Source: Albula goreensis
Taxonomy: Eukaryota; Chordata; Actinopteri; Albuliformes; Albulidae
Direction of reading: 5' to 3'
Length of the DNA stretch: 64,000 bases
Assembly: GCA_022829145.1 (NCBI GenBank)
Contig: CM040755.1
Location: 10,612,563 to 10,676,562, forward strand
Below are positions 39,989 through 51,918 of this stretch, piece by piece. How positions within the stretch are numbered: position 1 is the first letter of the stretch; each line of letters starts with the position of its first letter. The notes under the pieces are model-generated. The model saw nothing but the letters and a program-made list of their open reading frames with translations. It ran no database searches and had not been told where the DNA came from. Made by a program: the position numbers and the translations under genes.

Positions 39989-41964
39989 CTGTTGGAGAAT
40001 AAAGCATAAACCATGGTGAGATTGGCCTCTGAGGACATGCAAGCATCCCCACCCAGGCAGGTGCACCAGTGCACAAGGAGGACCACATCAGATTTACACT
40101 TCTTATTTTCCTGCTTCATTTTACTAACCCTTGCGAGAAATCTAAACTGTGAGTTTCAGACACATTATTTACTTTTTTCATTCAGTAAAAGGAGCACTCT
40201 TGGGGTTTAAGGCTACATCTCTTTTCTCATAGGCAAAATGGTCACTGGTAAATGGCAAAAGTAAACAGCCAACCAAGGATATGTTCTTTAGCTTTATACA
40301 GTTAGATCGACTGTATAAAATTTTATGGTCTTTTGCTTTCACAAAGTAGACTAACTTTTTCATATCTCTGCACAAACACAATACCTGCTTCCATCAGGCA
40401 GGTCACACAAAATTGTGAATCAACATCCTAAAATCACAAATACACCTGGAAACTTAGTTAATGTACGACTGTATTTCAATCTATTCTCATGACTCATTCC
40501 TGCTCTCCTAGCTCTTCCTAGCATTCTCTTGGATTATATGCTGTATTTTCTTAGTAGTTCAATTTTAAGCACATGCACACAAGTCATCATTGTCAATACA
40601 ATGGACAACAAAAGAAGAAAGCTACTGATGAGGATTATTTTTAGGTGTATCCCTCCCCTGATAGTTTCTCCAGCACATGAAACTGACCTTTGGACTTTGT
40701 CTTGGTCTTTGGGGGGCAGGGTTTGGACACCTTGATGGTTTGCTGGCACTCGGCATTGTACAGGGCCTTTTTCAGGGTTCCAGATCGGTTCTTCATGCCA
40801 GTGGTCGTGTCACACTCTCCCCAGTTTCCAAACTTGTACTTGCAGTCAGCTGGAAGGTTGCACAGATAGAGTTTGATTTGAATTTGGGTCCCTGGTCATT
40901 TTCCCTGGCAGATAATCATTCCTTTGGACAGTATGATTCACAAAGGTGAAAACCTACCTGCTGGGAGTACTACAGACATTTTTTCTAATAAAGACTTAAT
41001 TTAGAAAAAACATCCAATTCATGGAAAATGAAAATTTCCTTGCAGTATTTGCAATAACCATTTCAATAGTAATTATCCACCAATTAAGTCTGGTTGGCCA
41101 AGTGCAAATTGGGATATGATATGTCCTATAATTTTAATTAATGTTATTGCCTGTTAAAAAGCCAAATATCTCTTGTGTCACCGAAGACATTGCCATGCTC
41201 GGCAATATTTACAATTCATGAAGTAATAATATATAATACAAACATTCATTTCTTGAGCCAAAGTTCACTGTTGTGTTGAAGGTAGCCCCTCACTTACCAC
41301 CAAACTCCTTCTTCCAGTTGCAAGGCACTTTGCACTTGAGCTTCTTAGTCTGATCGTTACATGTGCCCTCTCTAACGCCAAGCCCGCAGTCTCCGTTGTT
41401 GGGCACGCAGTTGCCATAGCGCCATTCTGCACAATCTGATGTCACCTTGGCACCTTTGCCCCTCTCAGCTGAGTAAACAAAAGAATTTAAAGATCCATAT
41501 GGATGTAAATGGCACATACACATCAATGTACATATTGTGCTTTGGGTTTGCATAGTGTAAACAGTAAACGGTATATATCAAATTCATGGGGTGCCATGCA
41601 TGGATAGTGGATTGTAGTTGGAGGACTACATAGTGGATAGAAAATATATTATACCACTTTTACCTGAAGCTACTTGTGGACAGTTTTTGGACTATTCTAG
41701 TTTTATCTGACACAATGGGTGGACAGTGAATGGAGTGCGTCAGTCTGATGTGACATCATGCGTGGATAGTGGACGTAGGATAGTGGACAATACATAATAA
41801 ATGGATTGCATCAGTTCTACCTGATCCTATGGAAACAAGGCAAACATGTAGCTAGCCAGGTGGCAAGACTGACCTCTTTCACCTTTCTTGCCTCTGCCAG
41901 CTTCTGCAGTCCCCATCATCAAAGCCACCATCACCACAACCATTACTGAGAACACACCCCTCAT
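39960..41964 (-). CDS. mdk: Midkine, heparin-binding growth factor (four coding exons)
   Basis: Coding exons on the minus strand are 41964-41874, 41468-41298, 40849-40688 and 39988-39960, all joined in phase 1 at GT/AG introns of 405, 448 and 699 bp. The 150-residue product has a signal peptide (about residues 1-22, MRGVFSV... to TAEA), a basic spacer and the two midkine/pleiotrophin domains. There are ten cysteines, six in the N-domain and four in the C-domain, as needed for the five family disulfides. Signatures include [34 protein letters not shown] and the C-domain basic surface ([15 protein letters not shown]), followed by a lysine-rich tail ([16 protein letters not shown]). It is secreted and in this family binds heparan sulfate and receptors such as ALK, LRP1 and PTPRZ. 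Midkine is preferred over pleiotrophin by the start sequence, the short tail and the CHRM4 neighbour. Whether it is the a or b teleost copy is open. Confidence 0.95.
40688..40849 (-). CDS. mdk: mdk coding exon 3 (C-domain)
   Basis: The acceptor ccttccag precedes 40849, and the donor aaag/gtcagt follows 40688. The 162 nt complete the Ala of GAD and encode the C-terminal domain with four cysteines (DCKYKFG, GECD, NAECQ, KPCPP) and the heparin-binding basic cluster, ending in the start of the lysine-rich tail. Confidence 0.93.
41298..41468 (-). CDS. mdk: mdk coding exon 2 (N-domain)
   Basis: The acceptor gtttactcag precedes 41468, and the donor ggtg/gtaagt follows 41298. The 171 nt encode the end of the basic spacer and the N-terminal domain with six cysteines. 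The frame agrees with the upstream exon only for this acceptor, not for the AG five bases further in. Confidence 0.93.
41599..41836. repeat. Degenerate 43-bp minisatellite in an mdk intron
   Basis: The words gtggatag or gtggacag recur at 41633, 41676, 41719 and 41762, exactly 43 bp apart. Each unit also carries a weaker ttttacctga-like word before the next start. Related but shifted copies extend the array on both sides. It lies between the first two mdk coding exons. Confidence 0.7.
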
Positions 41965-41965
41965 T
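41874..41965 (-). CDS. mdk: mdk coding exon 1 (signal peptide)
   Basis: The start ATG is at 41964-41962. The acceptor (a CT-rich tract ending ctctccag) cuts one base before it, so the exon carries 1 nt of leader and 91 nt of coding sequence. It encodes the hydrophobic signal peptide and GRGKKGER, with donor agag/gtcagt at 41873. The acceptor right at the ATG implies an upstream untranslated exon. Confidence 0.9.
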
Positions 41966-42169
41966 CTGGAGAGAGGGAGAGAGATCAACATCACTGTCAA
42001 ACATCTCTGCAACACGACAGAAACTCAATGCCAGCCAGAGACAGGTCCTATACAATTTTCACTGAGTTTTTGTGAGAATGACACGAATCACTTTCAGTCA
42101 TTTTGGCGGTGAGACTTGTGCTGTATGTTGTGTGAGCACAGGACAATGCCGGCTCGAGCTGTGATTCTC

Positions 42170-42175
42170 TTTATA
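42170..42175 (-). promoter_or_regulatory. mdk: TATA box of a possible proximal mdk promoter
   Basis: TATAAA in a good context (cttataaagag) on the minus strand, 206 bp before the mdk ATG. A transcript starting near 42,145 could read through to the ATG without splicing. It competes with the distal exon as the main start, and both could be used. Confidence 0.35.
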
Positions 42176-44084
42176 AGAACAACAAAGGATATCAACGGAC
42201 CTTTACAGATTTTCAATTTTAAATAAGATACACAAAGTTGAGAGGGTTCTGATTAAGAATACATATTATCTGATTCCTCAAATAACAGGTTGATGAAGTC
42301 AAAGAATAGCACAGTTTTATTGCACAGCTCTTTGTCTGCTCCCTGGACTTCCATGCGTTTACTGGTCCAAAAGGGCTGAACTGTTGTTGTCGAACCATTT
42401 CCACTCAAATGGGTTCTTCCCCTGAGACAGGTTGACCTTAAATGGTGACAAATTCACATTTGATATAAATAGCAGCGATATTATTATTCTTTTTATATGT
42501 AACCTTTATCCAATATTATTTACATAAAAATGACAGAAATGATAAAAATGTCATTGTGTCAGATGCGTTTCAGTCAAAACAAGCTTTGTTTTGACATGAA
42601 GTGATGGAAACAATTTTGTTGCAGGAGATTGAAGAAAAGGAACAGACGAAGGTTAAGGAACACAGGGGTGGCTGGAGGCATAACTCATTTTGAGCAGCTG
42701 AATGGAGCAGCCATGGGTCAAAAACTTATTTACAGCATTTTCAACTTGGCTGCATACATTATAAAATATGAGGTTCTGAAACTTTGAAATTGCCTTTGAA
42801 ATGTGACTAATAAACAAGCAGTTGCTTGTGTCTGAAATGTTTTTTTAATATTTGAGAGAAATTATTTCTCAAAAAATTCTTCAATACATTTAAACATGTA
42901 ATTTCAGATACATATACAGATTGTATTACCAGAGTATGTGAGAAAAACCTTGGAACAATACTGTTTTCACAGTTGTACTCTTCATATACTGTCACTACAC
43001 TTACAAGGACAGCAAACAAGGACAATGTTTTGTGAACTAAACAACTATATCAGTATAAATAAAATATTGTAATAACTACAACTTTACAGTGTACTACATA
43101 ACAACAAACATATCAGTGAGGTTTTCTGTTAATTCACTCAAATTGGCAGTACACTTCAAGCCATGTAAATGCATTATGTTCAGCTGAGTAGATCTGTATC
43201 CATGATGCAAACCCATTCAGATTTAAGCATTGTGCTACTCAGGTGAAAGCAACCTTCTCACCAGCATTTCCTCCTAAATGACACCTCAAACCCAGCTAGA
43301 TTGGCTTTTTTACAAAATGATAAATACCAAAATTCACAAAATGCACTAGACTTTAAAGGTCATTAAAGGTGGGAGAGACTGAGGACCTCATCCAATCAGA
43401 TGCAATGTTTAGTGGGAGGCATTGTAAGGCGTGAGGCAGCTGTGAGGAGTGTGCACTCTTCAGAAAAAGTGGCAGCAGTTTCTCCAAACTGGAGTAAGCA
43501 ACCAAACCATAACAAACAAGCAAAAATGCTCAGAACAGTTACTGACATGAAAAAAGAAACTATGCTTTTAAGAGCTCAAAAAACCCAGCAAAGTGACACA
43601 ATGTGCACACTATTCAAAACTGAGATTGAATGCTTTGACAAAACAGAACATTTCACACATTTGGGGAGAGAGAGAAAAAAGACACATCTGGGCTTTTAAT
43701 GGGAAATGAAGGGACTTTTAATCTCCTGTTAGCATTTTCATGCAATAACACTGATGCTCAGTGGCATAAAAATGAACCATCCTCAAGAAACCAAGGATAC
43801 GCTTCAATTATCTTGTGTTTCTAAAATGTTTTATTGTATATATATCACAGATTAATCACCCATTAGCTTACATTAAGGTGGATCATGTCTCTGTTGTGAC
43901 ATACTGTCGTATAATTTAAAATGCTGTTAATTGAAAGTGCACATGGAAAAATCTAACTTTATGGTTTTAACAGTCCACAGCTAATGACTTGCACCAAAAC
44001 CCAATAGCTACATGGGTTTTTACAGTTTGCTTTCTTAAACTGGTTATTTTTATACACTCTTCATTTATGAAGCTGGATATTAAC

Positions 44085-44195
44085 TGAAGCAATTCAAGGG
44101 ACGTACCTACCTCAATGCTGTAACAGCTATGCCCTCACCTGGAAATAAACCTGACAACCTTTGAGTTACAAGCCCAGCTTCCAAGTCAGTGCTGT
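44085..44195 (-). mobile_element. Degenerate tRNA-like SINE remnant
   Basis: The strand shown reads aacctttgagttacaagccc preceded by caagggacgtacct and taacagctatgccc. This resembles the common fish repeat whose reverse strand carries a tRNA-like B-box. It is heavily decayed, and the family assignment is from memory. Confidence 0.35.
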
Positions 44196-45066
44196 CCTTA
44201 GAACAAATAATGGTGAACATTGCCAAAACAGAAAAGTTCAGCCTAGACATCCAATTGTCCAGGGATATCACAAAGGCAAGACCAAGGAAGGCAGCCCTGT
44301 CTCACTTGAAAAATACTACCATTGCAGGCCAGGAAAGACATTGCTAGATGTGTGTCAGACCCAGAGTCCTAACCCTGCTCTCTCTTTCTGTTGGACATGG
44401 GAAATTGCTGTAACTGTCCATACAGATCCCTTCATGGCATTAAAAGTGTTACTGAGCAGGGCTGGAACTGTCCTGGGCTACTGAGGTCTCTGTAGTGCCA
44501 CTGGCCGAGGTGTCCTGGACACAAGAGCAGGACATTCTGTTCTTATCTTTACCAGAGTCACAACCAGCAGCATCTTTCAGCTTATGAACTCTTTAGTTTA
44601 GTACTGAACCTGGTAACCATGGAGGTTCAAAATGCAGTATGCACTTATTCTATGTATGGACAGCACGATGTCACAGCACAATAAGGCCAGGAAGCCAACA
44701 TATATCCATACTAAGCCTAATGGTGGCCACTCATGGTGGAACAAGAAATGACCTTAAATGTATCAGAGCTATTTATACACAATGCTTGCATTCATTTAGA
44801 GAGTTCATGTGGGAATGATGCAGATGGCAAAGCATATAACTCAGAGATCCCCCACATAATGCCATATCCTATAAAACCCTGCAAAAATGTGCTTTCTGAT
44901 GGTTCTCTTTTCTGCTTTTTTTTCTGCTGCCTCTGCAAATAACTCCAGCTGTGATGTATCACTCTTCTTTTCCTTAGTCTAACTGGAACAAAATTAAAAG
45001 CTGATCTTAAAACATCCATGATTCCCCCTGATAAATCAGAGGGTAATCAACTGCAGACAGAACCAA

Positions 45067-45079
45067 AAAAAAAAAAAAA
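45067..45079. repeat. Poly(A) tract
   Basis: About 13 A residues in the putative mdk intron. No attached repeat body is recognised. Confidence 0.8.
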
Positions 45080-47379
45080 TGTCACAAACAGTAAAACAGA
45101 CAAAAAAACCCCTGTTGTTTGAAATGGCAGAGTGTTTGAATTTGCATCGCTATGGAGACAGAGACAACAGTTATGTTACAGATTTAAGGATAATCCCAAA
45201 ACTCTTGCAACCGACTTTAATGAAAGTATCAGTGATCTGATTCAAATTCGTAGCGACAATGAAATACACTTGTCATATATTAGTGTTCTATGAAATACGT
45301 GATGTCATTAAATGAAGCCCCTGCCTTCCCAACTGAATCCTTTAAAAGCATAAATGTTCAGTTTCTCTTTGTACTTCATATGCCATGGTGGCAATGAAAC
45401 CACATCTGAACTGACATCGATCGCACTGTTGGCAGTAAAATGCACAGCTCTTGCATTTCCATGCTGCAGTAAAATTACAACAGCCACTTCAGCCAGCACA
45501 ACACAAGGCTACGCTAATGAATATGGAGCCGTCCACTTCAGCATCACACTGAGTAGAGCAGTTTGAGGTAATTTGTTTATTAGTTCGGTCATTTTAAAAA
45601 ATGGCAAGAAAAATGCCATAGTTCCAGGCCCTGAAATCCACAGTGTTTGTAGACAAAGCACCAGCACTAACAACTAACAAATGGCTGAACTGTGTGGTGA
45701 AATATTCTGGTGGAATCATATCAAGTGGTTAAATACTTTACAGGAAATTATAAATGAAGGGTAAGAAGTGAGGCCTTCAACAAACACATACACAACTCAG
45801 AGAGTTTCAACCTTCAAGGGCCAGCTGTGGATATTTTGACAGCGATATACTCCGCTATACTCATCTCAACGCACAAGCACAGAAACAATTGATTTTTCCA
45901 TTAATCAACCAAACAGTAATCGAAAAAGCTATGAAAAACCTTCACAGACAGCCGTGTTTATCAACTCCAGCCACTGCCGGTCATTTGATTCCCTTGGCTC
46001 CCAGCTGGGCACAATGACATGCACTACTTTATATAGAACTAGTTGGCAGCTAAAGATAATTGTGCCTCTAAAGTGAGCCATGGTCAGTACATCAGTCACC
46101 TCTGGATCACAGCAGGAAAAACAGGAAAACAGACAAACCAAACTTCCTCCAGATGCTGGCTATCTCTTGTGATTACGCGAAGGCCACGCCTTTTTTACTT
46201 TGCTGTATGTCAGCTCAAATGATGACAATTAACACAATCTCCTCACATGGTGGAAACTAGTTGCTACTGAGTCGAGTTTTTTCCCCAAGACTTTCACACA
46301 CGCAGCAGAGTCACATCTGAATCTGAGAGCACCTAAGGGACATGTGAATCTCAGCAGTGAACATGGCACACGAATATTAATTTCCTATGGCCCGGTAATA
46401 TTACCACTGCCAGACTAATTGGTTTTCACATTAGATTTGTGTGGTTTACAATTAAATTTACAGTATATTTTAGGTCTTCTATTTTCTGAAACACTTTGAA
46501 GAAAAGAATGAAATTCAAGTGGCAATTTTCCAGTGGAATCTTTACAGATTTCCAATTTGGCTTGCTTAACTATTTATTTTACTTGAAAATTTACTTAATT
46601 TAGAGTTAATTGTTTGACTACACAGTTTTTCCCCCAAGTAACCTACCCTTCCACACACAATTCCCATACAGCACATTATATCCAAATTATTTCTGACGAT
46701 TCATCGAAAGTAACTCTGGGTTTGCGGCAGCGGATTTGGAATGACCATGGTAAATATTCAGCCCAGAAACTTTATTGTGAAGTGAGTAGCCTCTGCTTTG
46801 AAGAACAGCATTCTACCATCAAACACTATGGAAACTATGGGGAAAAAAGACTCACTCTTGCTATCCCAGGAAAAGAGGCCAAACAAGGTAGCATAATCCC
46901 CAAAGAGAAAGAAATCCTTCATAAAGAGGGTGTTCTTCAGCGCATATCTAAGCCAAACCCATTTTTCCTTTTAATTCATCTGTGAGTTGAACCAAACAAC
47001 CATCAAATCGAAATTTGATTAGTTTTATTCCTTCTCGGGGTGCTTATTGAAACTCTTAACAGTGAGCCCCTGGCCTCCACACAAGTGTGCTTCTTATTAA
47101 AGAGAGGGCACTGGACAGGATTACCAAAAAGCCAATGCGCTAATCCTGCCTTTCTGTTCTTCTGTTCCCACTTGAAAATCTACTGCCACAACACAGAGAC
47201 CAGGACGAATGCGCACCGAGAGGATTTACTATCTTATTTATGGGATACTAAAATGTATACAACAACCTATATTACCAGATTGCTCATAATTCTGTCCCAT
47301 ATTGCATACTAGGCATTATCTGAATACATTATAATATATTATTTTTGCAGTGCTCTCTGTAAGGAATTTATGCAGCCTG

Positions 47380-47450
47380 ACTTAAGCACTTTACTTGAGC
47401 ACTCCTGGTTAAGCACCTTGACCAAGGGCACAAAAACAAAATAGTGTCAA
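47380..47450 (-). mobile_element. Degenerate fish SINE-like remnant
   Basis: The phrase ggttaagcaccttgaccaag followed by ggcacaa matches a phrase I associate with dispersed fish repeats (taagtgccttgctcaagggcac form). Only this part is recognisable. Confidence 0.35.
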
Positions 47451-50247
47451 ATACTGCACAATCAATCTGCACCCCTTTCATCATTGGTCCCATACAGAGA
47501 GTAATACTGAATTTTAATTTCCAAAATCTCCTGCACTCTCATTATCATCTTTGTGACGATGAGGTTATATGTATGAATGCAAGCAAAGTACCTTAGAACA
47601 CTCCTCTATATAACACGAGAGCAGCCAGGGTGTAACAGGTTTGCATTTAAACCACAACACAAATTAAACCACATGAAGTCAAAGGATAAAATAACAGTCA
47701 ATGTTCCTGTGTATTTCAAAACATTGTAACTGCTGATTAGGACATAAATGTGGGCAGATGTACTGAATGGGTAACTGAGAACAACAGACAGCCTCATTTC
47801 AGGTTTCAAACCAAAGCGAGAAATGGAGTCCAGATGCTGGGCCTTGTAAAACAGGGCAATGGTCAGAAAGACAGGATGCCATTTCAGTGAATAATTGGAC
47901 AAAACTGGCAAGACTTAAGAGGTCAGGCCACATTGCCCTGACATACCAAATTAAACTGCCATCAATTTAACTGTTTGTGGTTTAAAGTGTTCTGTGATCT
48001 TGCATTATTAAGTGAGAAGTGATATAAACATACTTATATCTTAAATAAACAAAAACAAAAACAGATATTTTTCACAGGTACTTGCATTTTAAAGTGCATG
48101 TAGTCAAATGAATGCCCTTGATAAGTCTATCAAATACCCTTGGTAAGTTTAGTGTTTATAGTCAATACTTCTTTTTGCATTGCTATGAGTATTATGTGAA
48201 ATTCCTCACATGGCAACTTTTTGGCCGCTGCTGAGATTAGTATACGAAGTTGGGCCAACTGGTAGCCGTCCATTTGCACCCACTACAGCTCAACTCACTT
48301 TGAACTCTTGCCTGCCAATGGGCACCCACTGCTGTTGCTGGAAAGGTCAACAACAGGGACAAATCAACTCTCCTGGCAGGGATTCTCTCCTCCAGAAGCA
48401 AGCGGATACACTGGAAAAGTTCCATCCATTCAGCCCGAATATTAATCGCTCCATGAAGCGCAGCCTTTGGGCAAAAGAATGCCATCACCTCGGCTGTTAG
48501 GGAGACCACTCACATACGTTTTCCATGTCGGTGGAAGCCATTTTGGCCGGACTACCAAAGTCTCTCCCCACTGAGCTGCCATGCATTCATTGGGCAGTTT
48601 CACCATGGGTTATAAAGCAGTGGTCATTTATCTGACCACTCCTCAAACAGAGTGCATAGCAAATTAAACCCCCAACCCCCCCAGCAAACAAAAGCAAAGG
48701 CAGCCAGGCCCGATGTGAGTGTACACTTAACACTCTCTTAAAACAAGTTCATAAAATATTCTGTTGACCCAGTAAAGCTCGCTGCCCCGCAACAAACGTA
48801 ATTAAGCGCCAGCGACCAGCAGAGCGTGACTAAATACTCCCGACTCCATAAATCTCTCCCTCTCTCTTTGTGTGCCTCTGTTAAAAATTATGGACGAGTC
48901 CTGTTTCAGAAAGGCAGGCTCTCAAAGTTTTTTTGTTGTTTTTTTCCACACCAACAAGCAGTTCCAATGGCATTCTTACCCAGGCCAGAGACACTGAGGG
49001 CTTCTCCAGGCAACCCTTTTGTCTGAGGAGAAACAGCACCCAGCAGGCTTCATCTCGGCCACCAGGCCCTGCCGAGATTGAGGCCTAGCTGTCCCTGAAT
49101 AGCTTTTATTACCCTCTGCGAGGAATACAGATTCCTTGGTTCAAAATAAGGCCTTTTCTCGCCTCTTTTTATTTCTTTTTAAAGGGAAGGAAACAGAGAT
49201 CTCATGCCGTGCCTAAGAAGCAAGCCTTTTGTCTGTCCAGCTGAATTTAAACATATATGCATATGTATACTAAATAAATAAATAGATTGACTGATCTGGA
49301 ATAATGTAATTCTCCTTTTGTAATGGCAGAGTAGTACATTTTAAAAACTTCCTGCCATTTTGGTATTGAGAGTAGTGCGGTACTCTCAACTTTGACCAAA
49401 GAAAACTTGCTGTGGAATGTTTATTTGCTCTTCGCAAACACACAAAATTATTAAGATCCTTTATCTAAGGCAGGCACCATCTAAAAATACTTTATTAGCA
49501 CTGACATTATTCCAAAACTGCATTCATTTAATCATTAACTTCAATCAATCCCTTTTAACAGAAATTGAGTGAGAAAGTAGTCAGCCTACCCGTCCGATAT
49601 TAAATTGGTCAACCTGAAAGAGCAGTCTCATTCTGCATCAAACATCACTTTGAGGTCACCCTCTCACACTACTAAAAGTAACTGTTTTCATTGTTCCCAT
49701 TCATTATGGGTCATAAAAGCAATAGCCTCACCCATAGCACTTTAACTGAAATTGCTTAGCTGCAAATAAGGTCTACCACATGATTAGACCAAGCTCCACC
49801 TGCCAAGACTTGAATTATGCATTCATTTATACAAGTGAATCATGGATATTGTTTTAATAGTCAAGGCTTAGTTTAAATTCTGTGTAAATTCTATCATTTG
49901 TAATAAGGCCAGTTATTAAGCATTAACCTGAACTGCTGAATCACAGCAAATGCTAATATTGTAATGAAATCTTTATGTTTACAAAGTCAACCTTCAATTC
50001 TGTAGGTCAATATATGCCCATATCCATTAGGGAAGTCTCAAAGTTGCATAAATCCATGCTAATGTGAGCATAGCTAATAAGCAGCAAGATTGTTTTGGAA
50101 ACAGAGCAAAGTCTCTGACTGAGATGTGAAACTGGGGCATGGGTCACCCTACGATTGATATCCACTTAAAATTCCTTTTCCTGGAAGACATGGCACCCCA
50201 CAGCTTTCTTTTTGGAAAGACAAAATGATCTTCTGACCAGCTGGATC

Positions 50248-50271
50248 TGTGTGTGTGTGTGTCTGTGTGTG
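50248..50271. repeat. (GT)n microsatellite beside G-rich tract
   Basis: A GT array with one interruption is followed directly by a G-rich stretch to about 50298 that has three runs of at least four G and a final GG. Confidence 0.8.
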
Positions 50272-51814
50272 AGGGGAAGGGGGTGTGGGGGAGGTAGGCA
50301 TGCATGATAAAGGGTGCTCTGGTTTAAGAATGGCCTGGTTCCTTCATCCACAAGATGAATCATTTCGGCAGGCTATAAAGAAGCATGGATTCTGATGAAT
50401 TCCAGGTTTTAGCCAGCTATGTGAGAGTGATCCAAACACTGGTGGACATACCATGGTCCGTGCAGCAGACTCATTTATCTGAAATCATAGCGTTTTAATG
50501 TGGATATCAGTATTTGAGAACACCTTTTTTGGGGTTTAGTGAGCCCCACTCTCTCATCACTAATTTGAACTCTTTCTAATTGGAGGTTCTAAAGTGGAAC
50601 CAACACTTTTGAGTCTAATTTAACGGTCAAAAGATTGCTGCCATCTACAAATTCAAATCACCTCCCTACTTTCCTGGAGTGACAAGAAATAGCTGCACAC
50701 AGCTAAATCTGATTTTATGTTCAACGATCTTTAGATTACAGTACAATTAAATTAATGCAATAGCTATAAAATGAATAAAACCCTGGTCCCACCACAAAGT
50801 GACAGGTCATTAAAAAAACATCCCAGCTGTGATGTACCCAGCATGATCACATTTAGCAGTGCATGAAATTATTGTACAAGATGCACTCAAGGGTCCTTTT
50901 ACCACACAAGGGTACATCACTCCTGTTCTCTGAGAAGCCAGTGACCGAGATGACAGAACGCCCACTGGGTCAGCAAGAAGAGGGGCCTCAGGGTACCAGG
51001 GCTCTCAACGGAAAACACAGCACAAAGGACCCAGCAGTCTGCAGGAGAATTCAGGAAATTTTTTTTTGTACTTTCTTCATGCCTCAGCAGACAATGACTG
51101 AACTGCTTGTATTAGTCACGTCCCCCTTTGAAATGCATGCCACAGTCCTGCTCACCTACTTTTAACTTGACAGAACTGAGCCCGAAGAGATCCCTTGTCC
51201 TTTCGCTGACAAATGTAAATGTGTGCTGGTTTCCCATTCCCACCTCTACGGACATTGATAAACAGTATTTAAATGGCTTTTCTCATACTTTGACTATTAC
51301 TGATATTAAGGAAAAGTTTAGATGGTACACTGATGAAAGAACATCCTGTAATCTCCTTTAGAATAAATGGCTTGGTTTGCACCATGGGTATTCAAGGTGG
51401 TCAATTCAATTTTTTTTTTACCCATATACAGTCCTGAGATCTCTTGTCTTTATGAGTGAAATAATGGGACAGCATCAGCGCCAAGGCCCTAGGTTGATTT
51501 TCTGCACCACTAGAAATGCGAATGTTGGCAATGGTAGCTCTGCCTGGCATGTTCAAAGACTGTTCTGTTAGCTAGCTCCAGGGACAGGAAACCAAGTGGA
51601 CAAAAAAGGTCTTCCTGGTTCTTCCTATCACCATTTCAGCAGCAAAGTAGATTCTGCAAGCACACTGAAAACTCAAATAAAATCTTGGAAATCGGTCTAA
51701 TTGCTGTATGAAAGATCAGAGGGCGATATTTCCAGTCCATTGCCCTCTGAAACACTGGTGTATCGCTGCAAGAGGAGTACCTCAATGCTAAGGCTGCAAA
51801 ATACAAAGCAAGCA

Positions 51815-51918
<104 letters not shown>

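Noticed and set aside
39960..41964. Calling the growth factor pleiotrophin
   Set aside because: The tail is short, the start resembles fish midkine, and the neighbour is CHRM4 rather than CHRM2.
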